From assembly GCF_030177755.1 (NCBI RefSeq), contig NZ_CP126539.1, forward strand, positions 2,442,001 through 2,506,000: DNA of 64,000 nt. The letters run 5' to 3'. This DNA is from Devosia sp. RR2S18. Its GTDB lineage: Bacteria > Pseudomonadota > Alphaproteobacteria > Rhizobiales > Devosiaceae. Both the position numbers and the translations under genes were made by a program. The notes under the pieces are model-generated. The model searched no databases. It saw nothing but the letters and a program-made list of their open reading frames with translations, and was not told the origin of the DNA. Positions 36,799-46,018 of this stretch are shown piece after piece (within the stretch, counting starts at the first letter, position 1; the number at the start of each line of letters is the position of its first letter).

Positions 36799-38309
36799 GC
36801 CACCAACTCCTCGGCTTCGCCGGTTGCCGCCAGCATCAGTTCGGCCTCGCTTGCCGTGCGCCCGAACTCACCCACCAGCCGGCCCGCGCGCATGACCAGG
36901 ATGCGGTCCGAGGCGCCGAGGATTTCAGGCAGGTCCGAAGACACCATCATCACGGCGGCACCGGCACGCGCCAGATCGCGCATCAGATGGTAGATGCTGG
37001 CTTTGGCGTCGACATCGATGCCGCGCGTTGGTTCGATGAAGATCAGCACCTTGGGCTTAAGCGCCAGCCAGCGTGCTACGATCGCTTTCTGCTGATTGCC
37101 GCCAGAGAGGAAGCGCATCTCCTGCTCATAGCTGGGCGCCCGCACTTTCATTTGGTCGAGCAGGGCATCCATGCCCGCCATATCGATGAAGCTGTTGGCG
37201 TTGCGATCACCCAAGGGATTGGCGAGGCCCCGGGCGGTGAGCATGCCGTTGTCGCGGACAGATTGCATCAGCACCAGCGCGCTGGCCTTGCGATCGCCCG
37301 GGAGCATGCCGATGCCGGCGCGGATGGCATCGCGTGGGGTCTTGAGGGCGACGGGTTTGCCCTCGAGGGTAATCGTGCCCGAGGTAAAGGGCTGGGCACC
37401 GAAAAGCGCCATGGCGAGTGCCGTTCGCCCTGCCCCCTGGAGCCCGGCGAACCCAACAATTTCGCCGGTGCGCAGTTCCAGGTTGATGTCGCTCAGGGCG
37501 TCGTTTCCGCCGCCCGACACCTGGAGCGCAGGCCTGCCGATTTCGGCAGCGCTCGCGGGTTCCGGATAGAACTCGGAGATGTCGCGGCCGACCATGGAGC
37601 GAACCACGACTTCGGGTTCCGGCACATGGTCGAAGCTCGCGGCGACTTCGCCGTCCTTGATCACGGTAACCCGATCGGCAACGCGGGTCACCTCTCGCAT
37701 GCGGTGGGTGATGTAGACGATCGCCGTACCGGAGGCGCGAAGCTGCTGCACCAGCATGAACAGCACTTCACACTCGGTTTCGTTGAGCGCCGCAGTCGGC
37801 TCATCCATGACGATGACTTTGGCGTTGAGCGAAATGGCCTTGGCGATCTCCACCATTTGCTGGCTGGCCACATCAAGGTCGCCCACCAGCCGATCCGGCT
37901 CGATCCCATGGCGCACGCCGAAGAGGCCGAGGACGCGTTGCGTTTCGCCGACCATAGCCTTGGTGTCGATAAGCCCGTTCCTGCGCGGCTCGCGGCCGAG
38001 AAACAGGTTCTGCGCTACGCTGCGCTCGGGCAGCAACGAGAATTCCTGATAGATCACCGATATGCCGGCGAGCAGCGCCTGTTGGGGGTGGCTGAACTGC
38101 TGGGCGACGCCATCGATCAGCACCTCTCCGCCGTCGGGGCGATAAACCCCCGAGAGAATCTTGATCAATGTCGACTTGCCGGCGCCATTTTCCCCGCAGA
38201 GCGCATGAACCTCGCCGCGGCGGCAGGCGAACGACACGTCGCGCAAGGCTTTGACGCCTGGGAAGCTCTTGGTGATGCCGCGCATTTCGATGACGGGACT
38301 ATCGCTCAC
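36795..38309 (-). CDS. Sugar ABC transporter ATP-binding protein (RbsA type, two ATPase domains)
   Basis: 504 residues with two ABC domains. Domain 1 has Walker A GENGAGKST and Walker B VIVMDEPTAALNETE. Domain 2 has the degenerate P-loop GLQGAGRTAL and signature LSGGNQQKAIVARWL; its Walker B position reads LIFIEPTRGIDV. This asymmetry is normal for RbsA/MglA proteins. It energises the sugar locus II importer. Confidence 0.94.
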   Translation of the reverse strand: MSDSPVIEMRGITKSFPGVKALRDVSFACRRGEVHALCGENGAGKSTLIKILSGVYRPDGGEVLIDGVAQQFSHPQQALLAGISVIYQEFSLLPERSVAQNLFLGREPRRNGLIDTKAMVGETQRVLGLFGVRHGIEPDRLVGDLDVASQQMVEIAKAISLNAKVIVMDEPTAALNETECEVLFMLVQQLRASGTAIVYITHRMREVTRVADRVTVIKDGEVAASFDHVPEPEVVVRSMVGRDISEFYPEPASAAEIGRPALQVSGGGNDALSDINLELRTGEIVGFAGLQGAGRTALAMALFGAQPFTSGTITLEGKPVALKTPRDAIRAGIGMLPGDRKASALVLMQSVRDNGMLTARGLANPLGDRNANSFIDMAGMDALLDQMKVRAPSYEQEMRFLSGGNQQKAIVARWLALKPKVLIFIEPTRGIDVDAKASIYHLMRDLARAGAAVMMVSSDLPEILGASDRILVMRAGRLVGEFGRTASEAELMLAATGEAEELVA

Positions 38310-39172
38310 GCGGCAAGCTCCCGCCCGGCGGCATCCCAGGTGCGCCGAATAAAGGCGGCACTTTCTCCATACAGCGTTTCGTAGTCAGGAAAGAGTGGGC
38401 GCCAGACGCGGGTCGCGGCGGCAATGGCAGGAAGACCGGCGCCAAAGGCTTCGAGCGTCACCCAACCATCGTAGCCGGAACGGCGCACCGCGCCCATGAT
38501 CGAGGCGAAGTCGATGTGGCCTCGCCCCGGAATACCGCGATCGTTTTCCGAAATGTGGACGATCCCGACATAGGGAGCCACAATCTCGTAGGCCTCGACC
38601 TGATCGCGGTCTTCGATATTGGCATGGAACGTGTCGTACATGATCCGGCAGGCGGGATGATCCACACGGCGTGCGTAGTCCCGGCATTGCGCCGTGGTAT
38701 TGAGGAAGTAGGTTTCGAACCGATTGAGGTGTTCGAGGCTGAGATAGATGCCATTGGCCTCGGCGCGCTCGGCTAGGGCACGATGCGCTTCGGCGCCGTA
38801 AGCCAGTTCACTCTCGGTTGGCCCTGTTCCGGTGAAGTGCCCGATTGGCGCGTGGATGGGGCCGCCAACACTTTGCGCACCCAAGGCAATGGCACAGTCC
38901 AGCGCCCAGTCGAGATGCTTGCGGCCTGCCGCCCGCGTTTCGGCATCGGACGAGATCGGGCTCATCTCGGAGCCGGGGACAATGGAGGTCGTGCAGCGCT
39001 CGAGTCCCATGGCATCGAGCTGCTTGCCCAACCAGGCATAGTGCTGAGGGTCGCCAGACAACACCGGCACCTCGACGCCATCATAGCCATGCGCCTTGAT
39101 CTGCCCGATTGCGGGCAGATGCGCTTCGGTCACAAAATCGGTCAAGCACAGCAGATTGATGCCAAGCTTCAT
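38306..39172 (-). CDS. Sugar phosphate isomerase/epimerase (ketose 3-epimerase-like)
   Basis: 288 residues from ATG 39172. AP-endonuclease-2-like TIM barrel with metal and substrate residues in LSLEHLNRFETYFLN, CRIMYDTFHANIED, HISENDRGIPGRGHID and VTLEAFGAG, the pattern of D-tagatose/D-psicose 3-epimerases. First gene of locus II, overlapping the ATPase gene by 4 bp. The imported compound is probably a ketose, or is converted to one. Exact sugar unknown. Confidence 0.85.
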   Translation of the reverse strand: MKLGINLLCLTDFVTEAHLPAIGQIKAHGYDGVEVPVLSGDPQHYAWLGKQLDAMGLERCTTSIVPGSEMSPISSDAETRAAGRKHLDWALDCAIALGAQSVGGPIHAPIGHFTGTGPTESELAYGAEAHRALAERAEANGIYLSLEHLNRFETYFLNTTAQCRDYARRVDHPACRIMYDTFHANIEDRDQVEAYEIVAPYVGIVHISENDRGIPGRGHIDFASIMGAVRRSGYDGWVTLEAFGAGLPAIAAATRVWRPLFPDYETLYGESAAFIRRTWDAAGRELAA

Positions 39173-39383
39173 AAACGTTTCTCTCTCCCCACCACCGGCG
39201 CTTTCCGCTTGAGGTACGTGCAACATGCGCTGCAATCGTCGCCACCAGCGGAAATTGAACGCGCCCGGACGCGGCTCTGGTCAAATTCCTCCGTCGCCCG
39301 AAAATCTCTCTTGGCAGCGCTTTCCGCTACTCTCGTTGACTTTCAGGCATCCGACTCTCTAGCCTAGGCCTCAGGAGGCGGAC

Positions 39384-40478
39384 GTGACGATCATTGCGCA
39401 GGAGAAGGCGCCGCGCGTTCGAATAAGAACAGTGGTAGATTTTGAACAAGGGGAGCAACCGATGAATGCTGAAATGCGCATGAGCGCCCTGTCCCGCCCG
39501 GCAGTGTTCACCGAACCTGGCGCCCTGATGTACGCAGGCAACTGCTCTGACCTTTATCAGGCGGCGCTTGCCGGCAAGGTGACGCTCAATGCCTGGACCC
39601 GTCGGAAATACCCCGGCAAGCCATTGGGTGATGCGCTGCCACAAGTGCTGTCGGTGGGCGGCTGGGACGCAGCCCGTGCGCAGGATTGGGGCCTCAAGGA
39701 ACACTGCAATGAGGGCGTCAAAATCGCCTATCTGGCCCGCGGAAGTATGGTGCTCAAAGTCGACGGCCATCGGCACGAGTTGACCGAGGGGCAGATGTTC
39801 GTTGTTCGCCCCTGGCAATTGCACCAGTTCGGCGATCCGCATGTGTCAGCCAGCCAGATCGTTTGGGTGCTATTCGACGTCGGCGTGCGTCGCCCGCACG
39901 AGGATTGGCTGTGGCCAGATTGGATGGCTTGGTCGGAACGCGATACCGCTCGGCTCACCAAACTCCTGTCGCGCAACGAACAGCACGTGCTGACGGCCAG
40001 CCGCGAGGTAGCGCGCAGTTTCATGGAAATTGACGAGGTGGTTTCGAGCGAGGATATTGCCAGCAACGAGACGCGGCTGCGTCTACAAATTTCAATGTTG
40101 CTTCTGCAGTTCATGGAGCAGCTGGAGCGCCAGGCGCCAACCCTCAACGAAGATCTCGCCAGCTCCAAGCGCACCGTGCAGATTTTTTTGGATCGCCTTC
40201 CCCATGCGCTCGACCAGCAATGGACGCTCGAAAACATGGCCGCTGAATGCAGCTTGTCGCGCACGCAGTTCTCACAGCATTGCCAAGCGCTAACCAATAT
40301 GACGCCGGTCCGCTACCTGCAGATGGTGCGGTTGGAGGCGGCTAGGAAATGGCTCTCCGAACGGGCCGCAGCCACGGTGACTGAGATCGCGCTGGAGTGC
40401 GGTTTCTCATCGAGCCAGTATTTCGCCACTTGCTACAAACGTCGTTTTGGCTACTCGCCGCAGCAAACGAGGGGCTGA
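39384..40478 (+). CDS. AraC family transcriptional regulator
   Basis: 364 residues from GTG 39384 (GGAGGCGGAC site); ATG 39462 is an alternative with its own GGGGAG. The N-terminal cupin-like sensor includes YLARGSMVLKVDGHRHELTEGQMFVVRPWQLHQFG. The C-terminal double HTH is clear: TLENMAAECSLSRTQFSQHCQ and VTEIALECGFSSSQYFATCYKRRFGYSP. Divergent from the locus II transporter-epimerase operon and presumably its activator. Confidence 0.9.
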   Translation: MTIIAQEKAPRVRIRTVVDFEQGEQPMNAEMRMSALSRPAVFTEPGALMYAGNCSDLYQAALAGKVTLNAWTRRKYPGKPLGDALPQVLSVGGWDAARAQDWGLKEHCNEGVKIAYLARGSMVLKVDGHRHELTEGQMFVVRPWQLHQFGDPHVSASQIVWVLFDVGVRRPHEDWLWPDWMAWSERDTARLTKLLSRNEQHVLTASREVARSFMEIDEVVSSEDIASNETRLRLQISMLLLQFMEQLERQAPTLNEDLASSKRTVQIFLDRLPHALDQQWTLENMAAECSLSRTQFSQHCQALTNMTPVRYLQMVRLEAARKWLSERAAATVTEIALECGFSSSQYFATCYKRRFGYSPQQTRG

Positions 40479-40524
40479 GCGGCCGCTCCATTGGCGATGA
40501 GCGCCCTCGGCCGGTCGCAAGCTG

Positions 40525-40555
40525 ATGGGCCACTTGCTCAGAACAAGCGGCCCAT
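40525..40555. terminator. Bidirectional hairpin between convergent genes
   Basis: ATGGGCCACTTG pairs with CAAGCGGCCCAT (one mismatch) across a 7-base loop, between the ends of the AraC gene and the hydrolase-cyclase ORF. Poly-T is weak on both sides; position and symmetry suggest a shared terminator. Confidence 0.55.
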
Positions 40556-40562
40556 ATGCTTT

Positions 40563-42512
40563 CTAGGCGAGTTCCGCCCGCTCCTCCTTGCCGGCATCTG
40601 CCAGTTGGGCGAGCTTGACCTGCACCAATAGGCTCAATTCGTCATAGACGTTCCACTCGTCGACGATCTTGCCGTTCTTCCAGTGGTAATGACTCATGCC
40701 CATTACCTGCACGCGCTTGCCCGTTGGGTCACCCAGCGTCGACAAAATGCCGTAGCCAAGATGGTGCCCTTCCATGACCCAGCGGACGGCCACCTTCGTG
40801 CCGCCCTCCTCGCACGGGTTGGAGGCCACATGCTGCACTTCATAGGACGCGTCGGGTAGCGACCCAATCAGCCCCAGATGCTGGTGGATGATGGCGGCTT
40901 GCCCATACAGTTCCTTCATCAGCGGCCCATGATACTGCGCGTTCGGCGCATAATCCTGTGCGATACGGCCGAACATGCGCTTGGTGAAAACCTCGTGCAG
41001 CATCTCGATTGTCTGGGCTTCCACATCGTTATGCGCCAGGCTGGTATCGGCTTTATCTGCGGGTGGCGTCTGGCCGAGGAAGCGGCGGTTTTCGCCGATG
41101 TCGAGCGACAGCAGGCCGGCATCAAACTTGGACTTGGCGGTCCGCATGGCGAAATGATGCGGATCGAGACCCAGTTGCTGGATGATGGCCATGCTGTCGG
41201 CCACCACCCACTCACGATAGATCTTGTTGCGGTAGATCATGCAGTCGGCAATCGTGCGCGACACGAAAGGCCGCCCCGTCGGTGGGCCGAAATGGCCATG
41301 CTGAGTGTGGCGGCCCGAGCCGGTTACCAGATGGCTGGTGTAAAAGCCTTCCTGATCATTCCCGTTCCAGATCACCTGCGTGCCCATGCCCCGCCGCTCT
41401 GGGAAACTCACCAGCCGCTGGATGGTGTCGCGCACCACGTCCTCGCGGTTGTAGATGGTGCCCGTGGTGCCATAGAGCACACAGTTGTGGGTGTAGTGGG
41501 TGTAGATCAGGCCGATATCGCGCTCGTCCCAGATCTTGTGCGTGCAGCGGATGATGTAGTCGACGATGTCGGTGTAGATGTCGTCAAACCCTTCCAGCGA
41601 CTGCGCGCGCGGCCGATTTGTTGGTGCCAGATCGGCATAATCGTGCCGCTCCACCTGGAGCACCGACTCTTCCATCGCAGACGGCGAAGCGCCCTTGGTC
41701 TTTGGATTGGCGGGGACGTCGCTCATATCTGCTCCTTGCTTTGCCTGATCGGCACTTTTCGTGGTGGAAGCCAGCCAGTCGCGCACATGACGCGCCACTG
41801 CGGCGGGATTTTCAAGCGGGGCGAAATGCCCCGCTGCGGGAATGGTAAAATAGCGCGCGTTGGGAATACCTGCGGCCAGCTCTTCATGCGCCTCCAGCGG
41901 ACATACCTGCTCATCAGCGCCGGCCAGCACCAGCGTTGGTACATCGATGGCGCCCAGCCTGGGCCGGCTGTCCACGCGATGGATCGCAACTTCCGATTGG
42001 CTGTCCAACACCTCGGGTCCCGCATCGCGCGCCATTGCCAGGATGGTCTCGCGCAAGGCCGCACTCTCGGAGTTACTCGATGAAATGAGGCGACACCACG
42101 CATCGAAGATATAGCCGTCCATGCCCTCGAGCCGCGCTTTCGCCACGGCGCCCCGGCGCGTGATGGCGTTGGCTTCAGGATCGGGGCGCGGCGTCGTGTC
42201 GAGCAGCGCCAGCCCAGCAATCCGATGTGGCGCCTGCGCGATCATCTCGAGCGCGACGATGCCGCCCAGCGAAAACCCGATCAGGTTAAAACGCTCCGGC
42301 GCATCGGCAAGGATCCGGGCCGCCAGCTCCGGCGTGCTCCGCTCCCCCGTGATATTCATCACCCGGGCATGGGGGTGACCGAGCAGTTCGAGCAGCGGCT
42401 GGAACAATCGTGCGTCGCACACCGTCCCCGGTAGCAGGAGGAGCGGCACGTCAAAGCCGTCGCTACTTTTCACTGTCTGGAACTGGGGAAAGGGTCTGTT
42501 CATCTCTGCCAT
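40563..42512 (-). CDS. Alpha/beta hydrolase fused to tandem SnoaL-like (ester cyclase) domains
   Basis: One open frame of about 649 residues. The first 260 are an alpha/beta hydrolase with nucleophile elbow GFSLGG, acid in GADEQVCP and catalytic His in AGHFAPLE. Then come two NTF2/SnoaL-like domains (around DERDIGLIYTHYTHNCVLYG and FTKRMFGRIAQDYAPNAQYHG). Internal ATG 41726 has a strong AAGGAG site, so the SnoaL part may also be made alone. The start codon is uncertain (42512 or 42503). A LacI-type operator lies 55 bp upstream, shared with the divergent dehydrogenase. Substrate unknown. Confidence 0.8.
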   Translation of the reverse strand: MAEMNRPFPQFQTVKSSDGFDVPLLLLPGTVCDARLFQPLLELLGHPHARVMNITGERSTPELAARILADAPERFNLIGFSLGGIVALEMIAQAPHRIAGLALLDTTPRPDPEANAITRRGAVAKARLEGMDGYIFDAWCRLISSSNSESAALRETILAMARDAGPEVLDSQSEVAIHRVDSRPRLGAIDVPTLVLAGADEQVCPLEAHEELAAGIPNARYFTIPAAGHFAPLENPAAVARHVRDWLASTTKSADQAKQGADMSDVPANPKTKGASPSAMEESVLQVERHDYADLAPTNRPRAQSLEGFDDIYTDIVDYIIRCTHKIWDERDIGLIYTHYTHNCVLYGTTGTIYNREDVVRDTIQRLVSFPERRGMGTQVIWNGNDQEGFYTSHLVTGSGRHTQHGHFGPPTGRPFVSRTIADCMIYRNKIYREWVVADSMAIIQQLGLDPHHFAMRTAKSKFDAGLLSLDIGENRRFLGQTPPADKADTSLAHNDVEAQTIEMLHEVFTKRMFGRIAQDYAPNAQYHGPLMKELYGQAAIIHQHLGLIGSLPDASYEVQHVASNPCEEGGTKVAVRWVMEGHHLGYGILSTLGDPTGKRVQVMGMSHYHWKNGKIVDEWNVYDELSLLVQVKLAQLADAGKEERAELA

Positions 42513-42566
42513 TGCGGCGGCCACCACCGCGACCGGGCCATTCTCGGTAAAAAACACTGGCAAATA

Positions 42567-42582
42567 TTGAATACGTATGCAA
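42567..42582. promoter_or_regulatory. LacI-type operator A
   Basis: TTGAATACGTATGCAA, 15 of 16 bases identical to the perfect palindrome at 49206. It lies between the divergent hydrolase-SnoaL ORF and the first histidinol-dehydrogenase-like gene and can control both. Confidence 0.8.
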
Positions 42583-42682
42583 GATCAAAAATCCAGCCGC
42601 GTAGCGCCACGAGAATGCGTTGCAAAACCGTTCCTCTTCGTGGTGCCGGCCGCATGATCTGCTGCATTGGAGCGTTTCTCAG

Positions 42683-43981
42683 ATGACCACCGACCCTGCC
42701 ACGCCCTTTCCCGGCGTCACCTATGTCAAGGCGCCGGAGCGCTCCTCGCTGAGCGACAATGCCCCCGTCGAGAGCCTCGTGGCCGAGATCATCGCCAATG
42801 TCCGGGAGAATGGCGACAAGGCCGTACGGGCATATTCTGCTAAGTTCGACAAGGCCGAACTGGAAAGCTTTGAAGTTACACTTGAGGAGCGCGAGCAAGC
42901 TCTCGCTGAACTGGACCCGCAAACCCGCAAGGACACCGAGTTTGCCATCGAGAACGTGCGTAAGTTTGCCCAAGCGCAGCTTGCGACCATCCTGCCGCTG
43001 GAGGTTGAACCCCTGCCCGGCGTGCATATGGGCCACCGCGTCATCCCGATCGAGCGGGTCGGCTGCTACGTCCCTGGTGGCCGCTATCCCCTTCTGTCGG
43101 CTCCGATAATGACCATTGTCCCTGCCAAGGTGGCGGGTGTCGACGAGGTCATCGCCTGCCTGCCGCCCAACGCGCACAAGGCGATGATCGCCGGCTGTCA
43201 TCTCTCGGGAGCCGACCGCATCTTCCGCATTGGTGGTGCGCAGGCCATCGCCGCCCTCGCCTACGGCACCGAGACGGTTCCCGCCGTCAACAAGATCGTC
43301 GGCCCTGGCAATGCTTTCGTCAATGAGGCCAAGCGCCAAGTCTTCGGCCCCGTCGGAATCGACCAACTCGCTGGACCCTCCGAGATCTTCGTGGTCGCCG
43401 ACGCGACCGGCGATGCCGAGATGATCGCCACCGATCTGCTGGCCCAGGCCGAACACGACATCCGCACCCGTGTGGGCCTTATCACCACCGACCGAGACTT
43501 GGCGGAAGCCACCCTGCGCGAGGTCGAGGCGCAGCTGGCAACCCTCTCCACCGCCAGCACCGCTGGCGCCGCCTGGCGCGACTATGGCGAGATCACGGTC
43601 TGTGACTCCGAAGAGGCGATGATCGCCTATTCCGATTTGATCGCCGCAGAGCATCTGCAGGTGCATACGGCCGACGCAAAGGCGTTTGCCAAGAAGCTCC
43701 GCAACTACGGCTCCCTCTTCATCGGCGAGCTCGCCAGCGTCGTTTATTCCGACAAGAACTCGGGCACCAACCACACCCTCCCCACCATGGGCGCAGGCCG
43801 CTATACCGGCGGGCTCTGGGTCGGTGCTTACGTCAAGATCGCCACGCATCAATGGCTGGACGAACGCGGCGTCGAGCAGGTCGCGCCACCCGCTGCTCGC
43901 CAGTCCGCCAGCGAGGGACTCGAAGGCCACCGCCGCGCCGCCCAGCTCCGTCTGGATCGCATGCAGAAGAAGAACGGATAG
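42683..43981 (+). CDS. Histidinol dehydrogenase family enzyme (HpsN-like), copy 1
   Basis: 432 residues from ATG 42683. Zinc ligands and catalytic residues of the HisD fold are kept: Gln and His in LLAQAEHD, the Glu-His pair in AAEHLQVHT, Asp in [16 protein letters not shown] and the C-terminal His in [10 protein letters not shown]. Relatives outside histidine synthesis, such as sulfopropanediol dehydrogenase HpsN, oxidise alcohols to acids with NAD. With no his genes here and a second copy at 47847, a catabolic alcohol-to-acid oxidation is likely. Confidence 0.87.
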   Translation: MTTDPATPFPGVTYVKAPERSSLSDNAPVESLVAEIIANVRENGDKAVRAYSAKFDKAELESFEVTLEEREQALAELDPQTRKDTEFAIENVRKFAQAQLATILPLEVEPLPGVHMGHRVIPIERVGCYVPGGRYPLLSAPIMTIVPAKVAGVDEVIACLPPNAHKAMIAGCHLSGADRIFRIGGAQAIAALAYGTETVPAVNKIVGPGNAFVNEAKRQVFGPVGIDQLAGPSEIFVVADATGDAEMIATDLLAQAEHDIRTRVGLITTDRDLAEATLREVEAQLATLSTASTAGAAWRDYGEITVCDSEEAMIAYSDLIAAEHLQVHTADAKAFAKKLRNYGSLFIGELASVVYSDKNSGTNHTLPTMGAGRYTGGLWVGAYVKIATHQWLDERGVEQVAPPAARQSASEGLEGHRRAAQLRLDRMQKKNG

Positions 43982-43990
43982 GGGAAAGCA

Positions 43991-44102
43991 CCCCCACCTA
44001 GCCTCCCCTGAGAGGGGGAGGAACAGGTTGCTAGCCGGGGCAGCATCAGCCCTAAACACACGCAAGCCATCCCTCCCCCTCTCAGGGGAGGCTAGGTGGG
44101 GG
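43991..44102. repeat. 31-bp perfect inverted repeat of C-rich palindromic elements
   Basis: The arm at 43991-44021 (starting CCCCCACCTAGCCTCCCC) is repeated exactly in inverse orientation at 44072-44102, with 50 bp between. Each arm can also form its own CCTCCCC/GGGGAGG-type hairpin. It lies between the convergent dehydrogenase and RraA-like genes. This is a head-to-head pair of the element also seen at 16292. Confidence 0.85.
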
Positions 44103-44124
44103 TACGGTGGATTTCGCCCCGCGC

Positions 44125-44826
44125 TCAGCCGATCTTGTCCGCCTCGGCCCAGGCCGCCCGCAGCTTCTCGATAGTGAACCCCGGCGCCCGCGCCGCGGTC
44201 AAAATCGGCACTTCCTTGCGCAGCACCACGTCGATAGCCCAAGCCATACGCTCGATGTGCTCGGCGGGGATGACTACCGCACCGTGCCGATCGGCGTGGA
44301 TCAAGTCGTCGGGTTTCACCGCCATGCCCAGCACGTTCACCGGACAATCGAGCTCGGTTACATGCACAAAGGCGTGGCTCGGCCCCACTCGGCTGGCGAT
44401 CACCTGATAGCCTTCATCCAGCATGGCTAGATCGCGCAGCACGCCATTGGTTACTGTACCGGCAAGACCCAGCCCCTTGTGCTGGGCAACCTGCATCTCG
44501 CCCCAGAAGCCACCAATCACATTGGGCCAATCGGTGTCCTCGATGACCACCACGTTCGGTCCCTCGCCCGCCGAGACATATTCGTAGTATTGGAGGCGCA
44601 GCGCCCGTACTTCCGCCGCCGGCTTTTGCGCAGGCGAAGAAGCACGGATCTTGGCGGTGCGGGCAAAGCCCACGACCGGCGGCAGGTCCGGGTCCGCGCA
44701 GACAATGGGCTGCTTGGTAAAGCCCTCTGCCGTGCGCCCGCCCATCACATGCTCCAGTGCGTTGCAGACGGTCGGCGTGTCGGATCTGCGCAGGGCGTCC
44801 AGCACTTCGGCGGAAATGTCGGGCAT
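44125..44826 (-). CDS. RraA / HMG aldolase-like family protein
   Basis: 233 residues from ATG 44826. The family core is visible: GGFWGEMQVAQHKGLGLAGTVTNGVLRDLAML, with Gly-rich loop and the Arg-Asp of the HMG/CHA aldolase site (LRD), and DDLIHADRHGAVVIP near the C-terminus. Members include 4-hydroxy-4-methyl-2-oxoglutarate aldolases and oxaloacetate decarboxylases; RNase E inhibition applies only to the enteric RraA. Follows the bicupin gene by 49 bp in the same unit, so it may cleave or decarboxylate a later intermediate. Confidence 0.82.
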   Translation of the reverse strand: MPDISAEVLDALRRSDTPTVCNALEHVMGGRTAEGFTKQPIVCADPDLPPVVGFARTAKIRASSPAQKPAAEVRALRLQYYEYVSAGEGPNVVVIEDTDWPNVIGGFWGEMQVAQHKGLGLAGTVTNGVLRDLAMLDEGYQVIASRVGPSHAFVHVTELDCPVNVLGMAVKPDDLIHADRHGAVVIPAEHIERMAWAIDVVLRKEVPILTAARAPGFTIEKLRAAWAEADKIG

Positions 44827-44875
44827 AGGTCCTCTCTTCAAGAAGCGGCCCGACCGAAGCCGGGCCAATATAGGG

Positions 44876-45916
44876 TTATTCAGCTGCTTGGGCGGCGGCA
44901 AACTGGGGCGCTGCGGGAGACGCTGCCCCGCGGATCACAAAGGCGATTGCATCGGCCGAAGCAGGGTTGCGGAAGCCGTGCATCAGCCCGATCGGAACAG
45001 TCAGCGTGTCGCCGGCACCCATGATCAGCTTGCCCCCGTCCCAGCTGAACTCGAGCGTCCCAGACTGCACGAAGATCACCTCCTGCTCAGCGCGGCTGTG
45101 CTGAGCTATGCTGGCGCCGGTTTCCAGCTTCAGGCGCCGCAGGGTGAAATCGTGCTGCCAATGTCCGCTGATGGGGCCAGCCTTGATGCCGTCCTGCCCA
45201 TCCACATCACCGATGACGGGCGCTTCTTCCACGCCCTCGCCAGCCAAGGGGGAGTTTGGATCGCCTTTGATGTCAGCCGCTTTTATGGCGTACTTCTGCA
45301 GTTCTTCCAGCGGCGGCGTGGCCAGTTCCCGCAGCTTCTCCGCGCTCGGGGGCTGCTCGAGTTCGGCACCCTCGGGCACGGTTTCGCCCAGTGTCGTGTC
45401 CACCAACTTGCCGCCCTTGAGCAGCTTCAGCCCATAATCTTCGGCCATCTGGAAGACGCTTGGAGCCCAGACGACCTTGCCCGGATCGTCATGTCCCAGC
45501 ACTACAAAGAGGAAGCCGGTTCCCTCGTCGCGCTTCTCGAAGCCGCGGAACATGTGCGTGGGCACGGTGGCGACGTCGCCCGGATCGACGTCGATATAGC
45601 CCTCGTCCTTGTTGGCGCCGAACACGAAGCGCCACTTGCCCGTGTGCACCACGAAGGTTTCCGCCGTGAGGTGGGAATGCTGCGAGTTGGTGCAGCCGAA
45701 CGGCTGGCGCGCTGCGCCGACGTTAAACCCGTGGGCTTCGGGAATATGCACCACTTGCGCCGGGTTTTCGCTGACGCCCGGCCCGATGATGGTGAAGTTT
45801 TCCTTGCGGTCCGAACCGGGGGTGCGCGCATCGATGAAGGCGTTACGTAGCCCTTTGAGGTCCGCATAGCGGACGAGCCGCGGTTCCATGGCGTCCTGGG
45901 TCCACTTCGTGGTCAT
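44876..45916 (-). CDS. Bicupin, gentisate-dioxygenase-like architecture
   Basis: 346 residues with two cupin domains. Domain 1 (about 30-160) has NSQHSHLTAETFVVHTGKWRFVFG and the PGDVATVPTHMFRGFEK segment. Domain 2 (about 230-340) has ASIAQHSRAEQEVIFVQSGTLEFSWDG and TVPIGLMHGFRNP. His and Glu residues at metal positions are present in both. The fold could be a metal-dependent dioxygenase, isomerase or lyase. Operator B lies 44 bp upstream of its start, and RraA-like is co-transcribed. Confidence 0.78.
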   Translation of the reverse strand: MTTKWTQDAMEPRLVRYADLKGLRNAFIDARTPGSDRKENFTIIGPGVSENPAQVVHIPEAHGFNVGAARQPFGCTNSQHSHLTAETFVVHTGKWRFVFGANKDEGYIDVDPGDVATVPTHMFRGFEKRDEGTGFLFVVLGHDDPGKVVWAPSVFQMAEDYGLKLLKGGKLVDTTLGETVPEGAELEQPPSAEKLRELATPPLEELQKYAIKAADIKGDPNSPLAGEGVEEAPVIGDVDGQDGIKAGPISGHWQHDFTLRRLKLETGASIAQHSRAEQEVIFVQSGTLEFSWDGGKLIMGAGDTLTVPIGLMHGFRNPASADAIAFVIRGAASPAAPQFAAAQAAE

Positions 45917-45959
45917 TGCAGGTGTCCTTTCAAATCGCGAATGAGAATAGCGTAGTGAT

Positions 45960-45975
45960 TTGCATTCGTATGCAC
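45960..45975. promoter_or_regulatory. LacI-type operator B
   Basis: TTGCATTCGTATGCAC, differing at two positions from the 49206 site and keeping the central CG. It is placed 44 bp before the bicupin start, between it and the end of the LacI gene. Confidence 0.8.
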
Positions 45976-46018
45976 CGATAGTCGTACACAGGCCGTCAGC
46001 TTACGCAGTTTGTGCATG

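Noticed and set aside
42683..43981. True histidine biosynthesis hisD
   Set aside because: No other his gene is nearby, the gene lies in a LacI-controlled catabolic regulon, and a second homologue occurs 4 kb away.
44125..44826. RNase E inhibitor RraA
   Set aside because: The family is mostly aldolases and decarboxylases; the Arg-Asp active-site motif and the catabolic context favour an enzyme.
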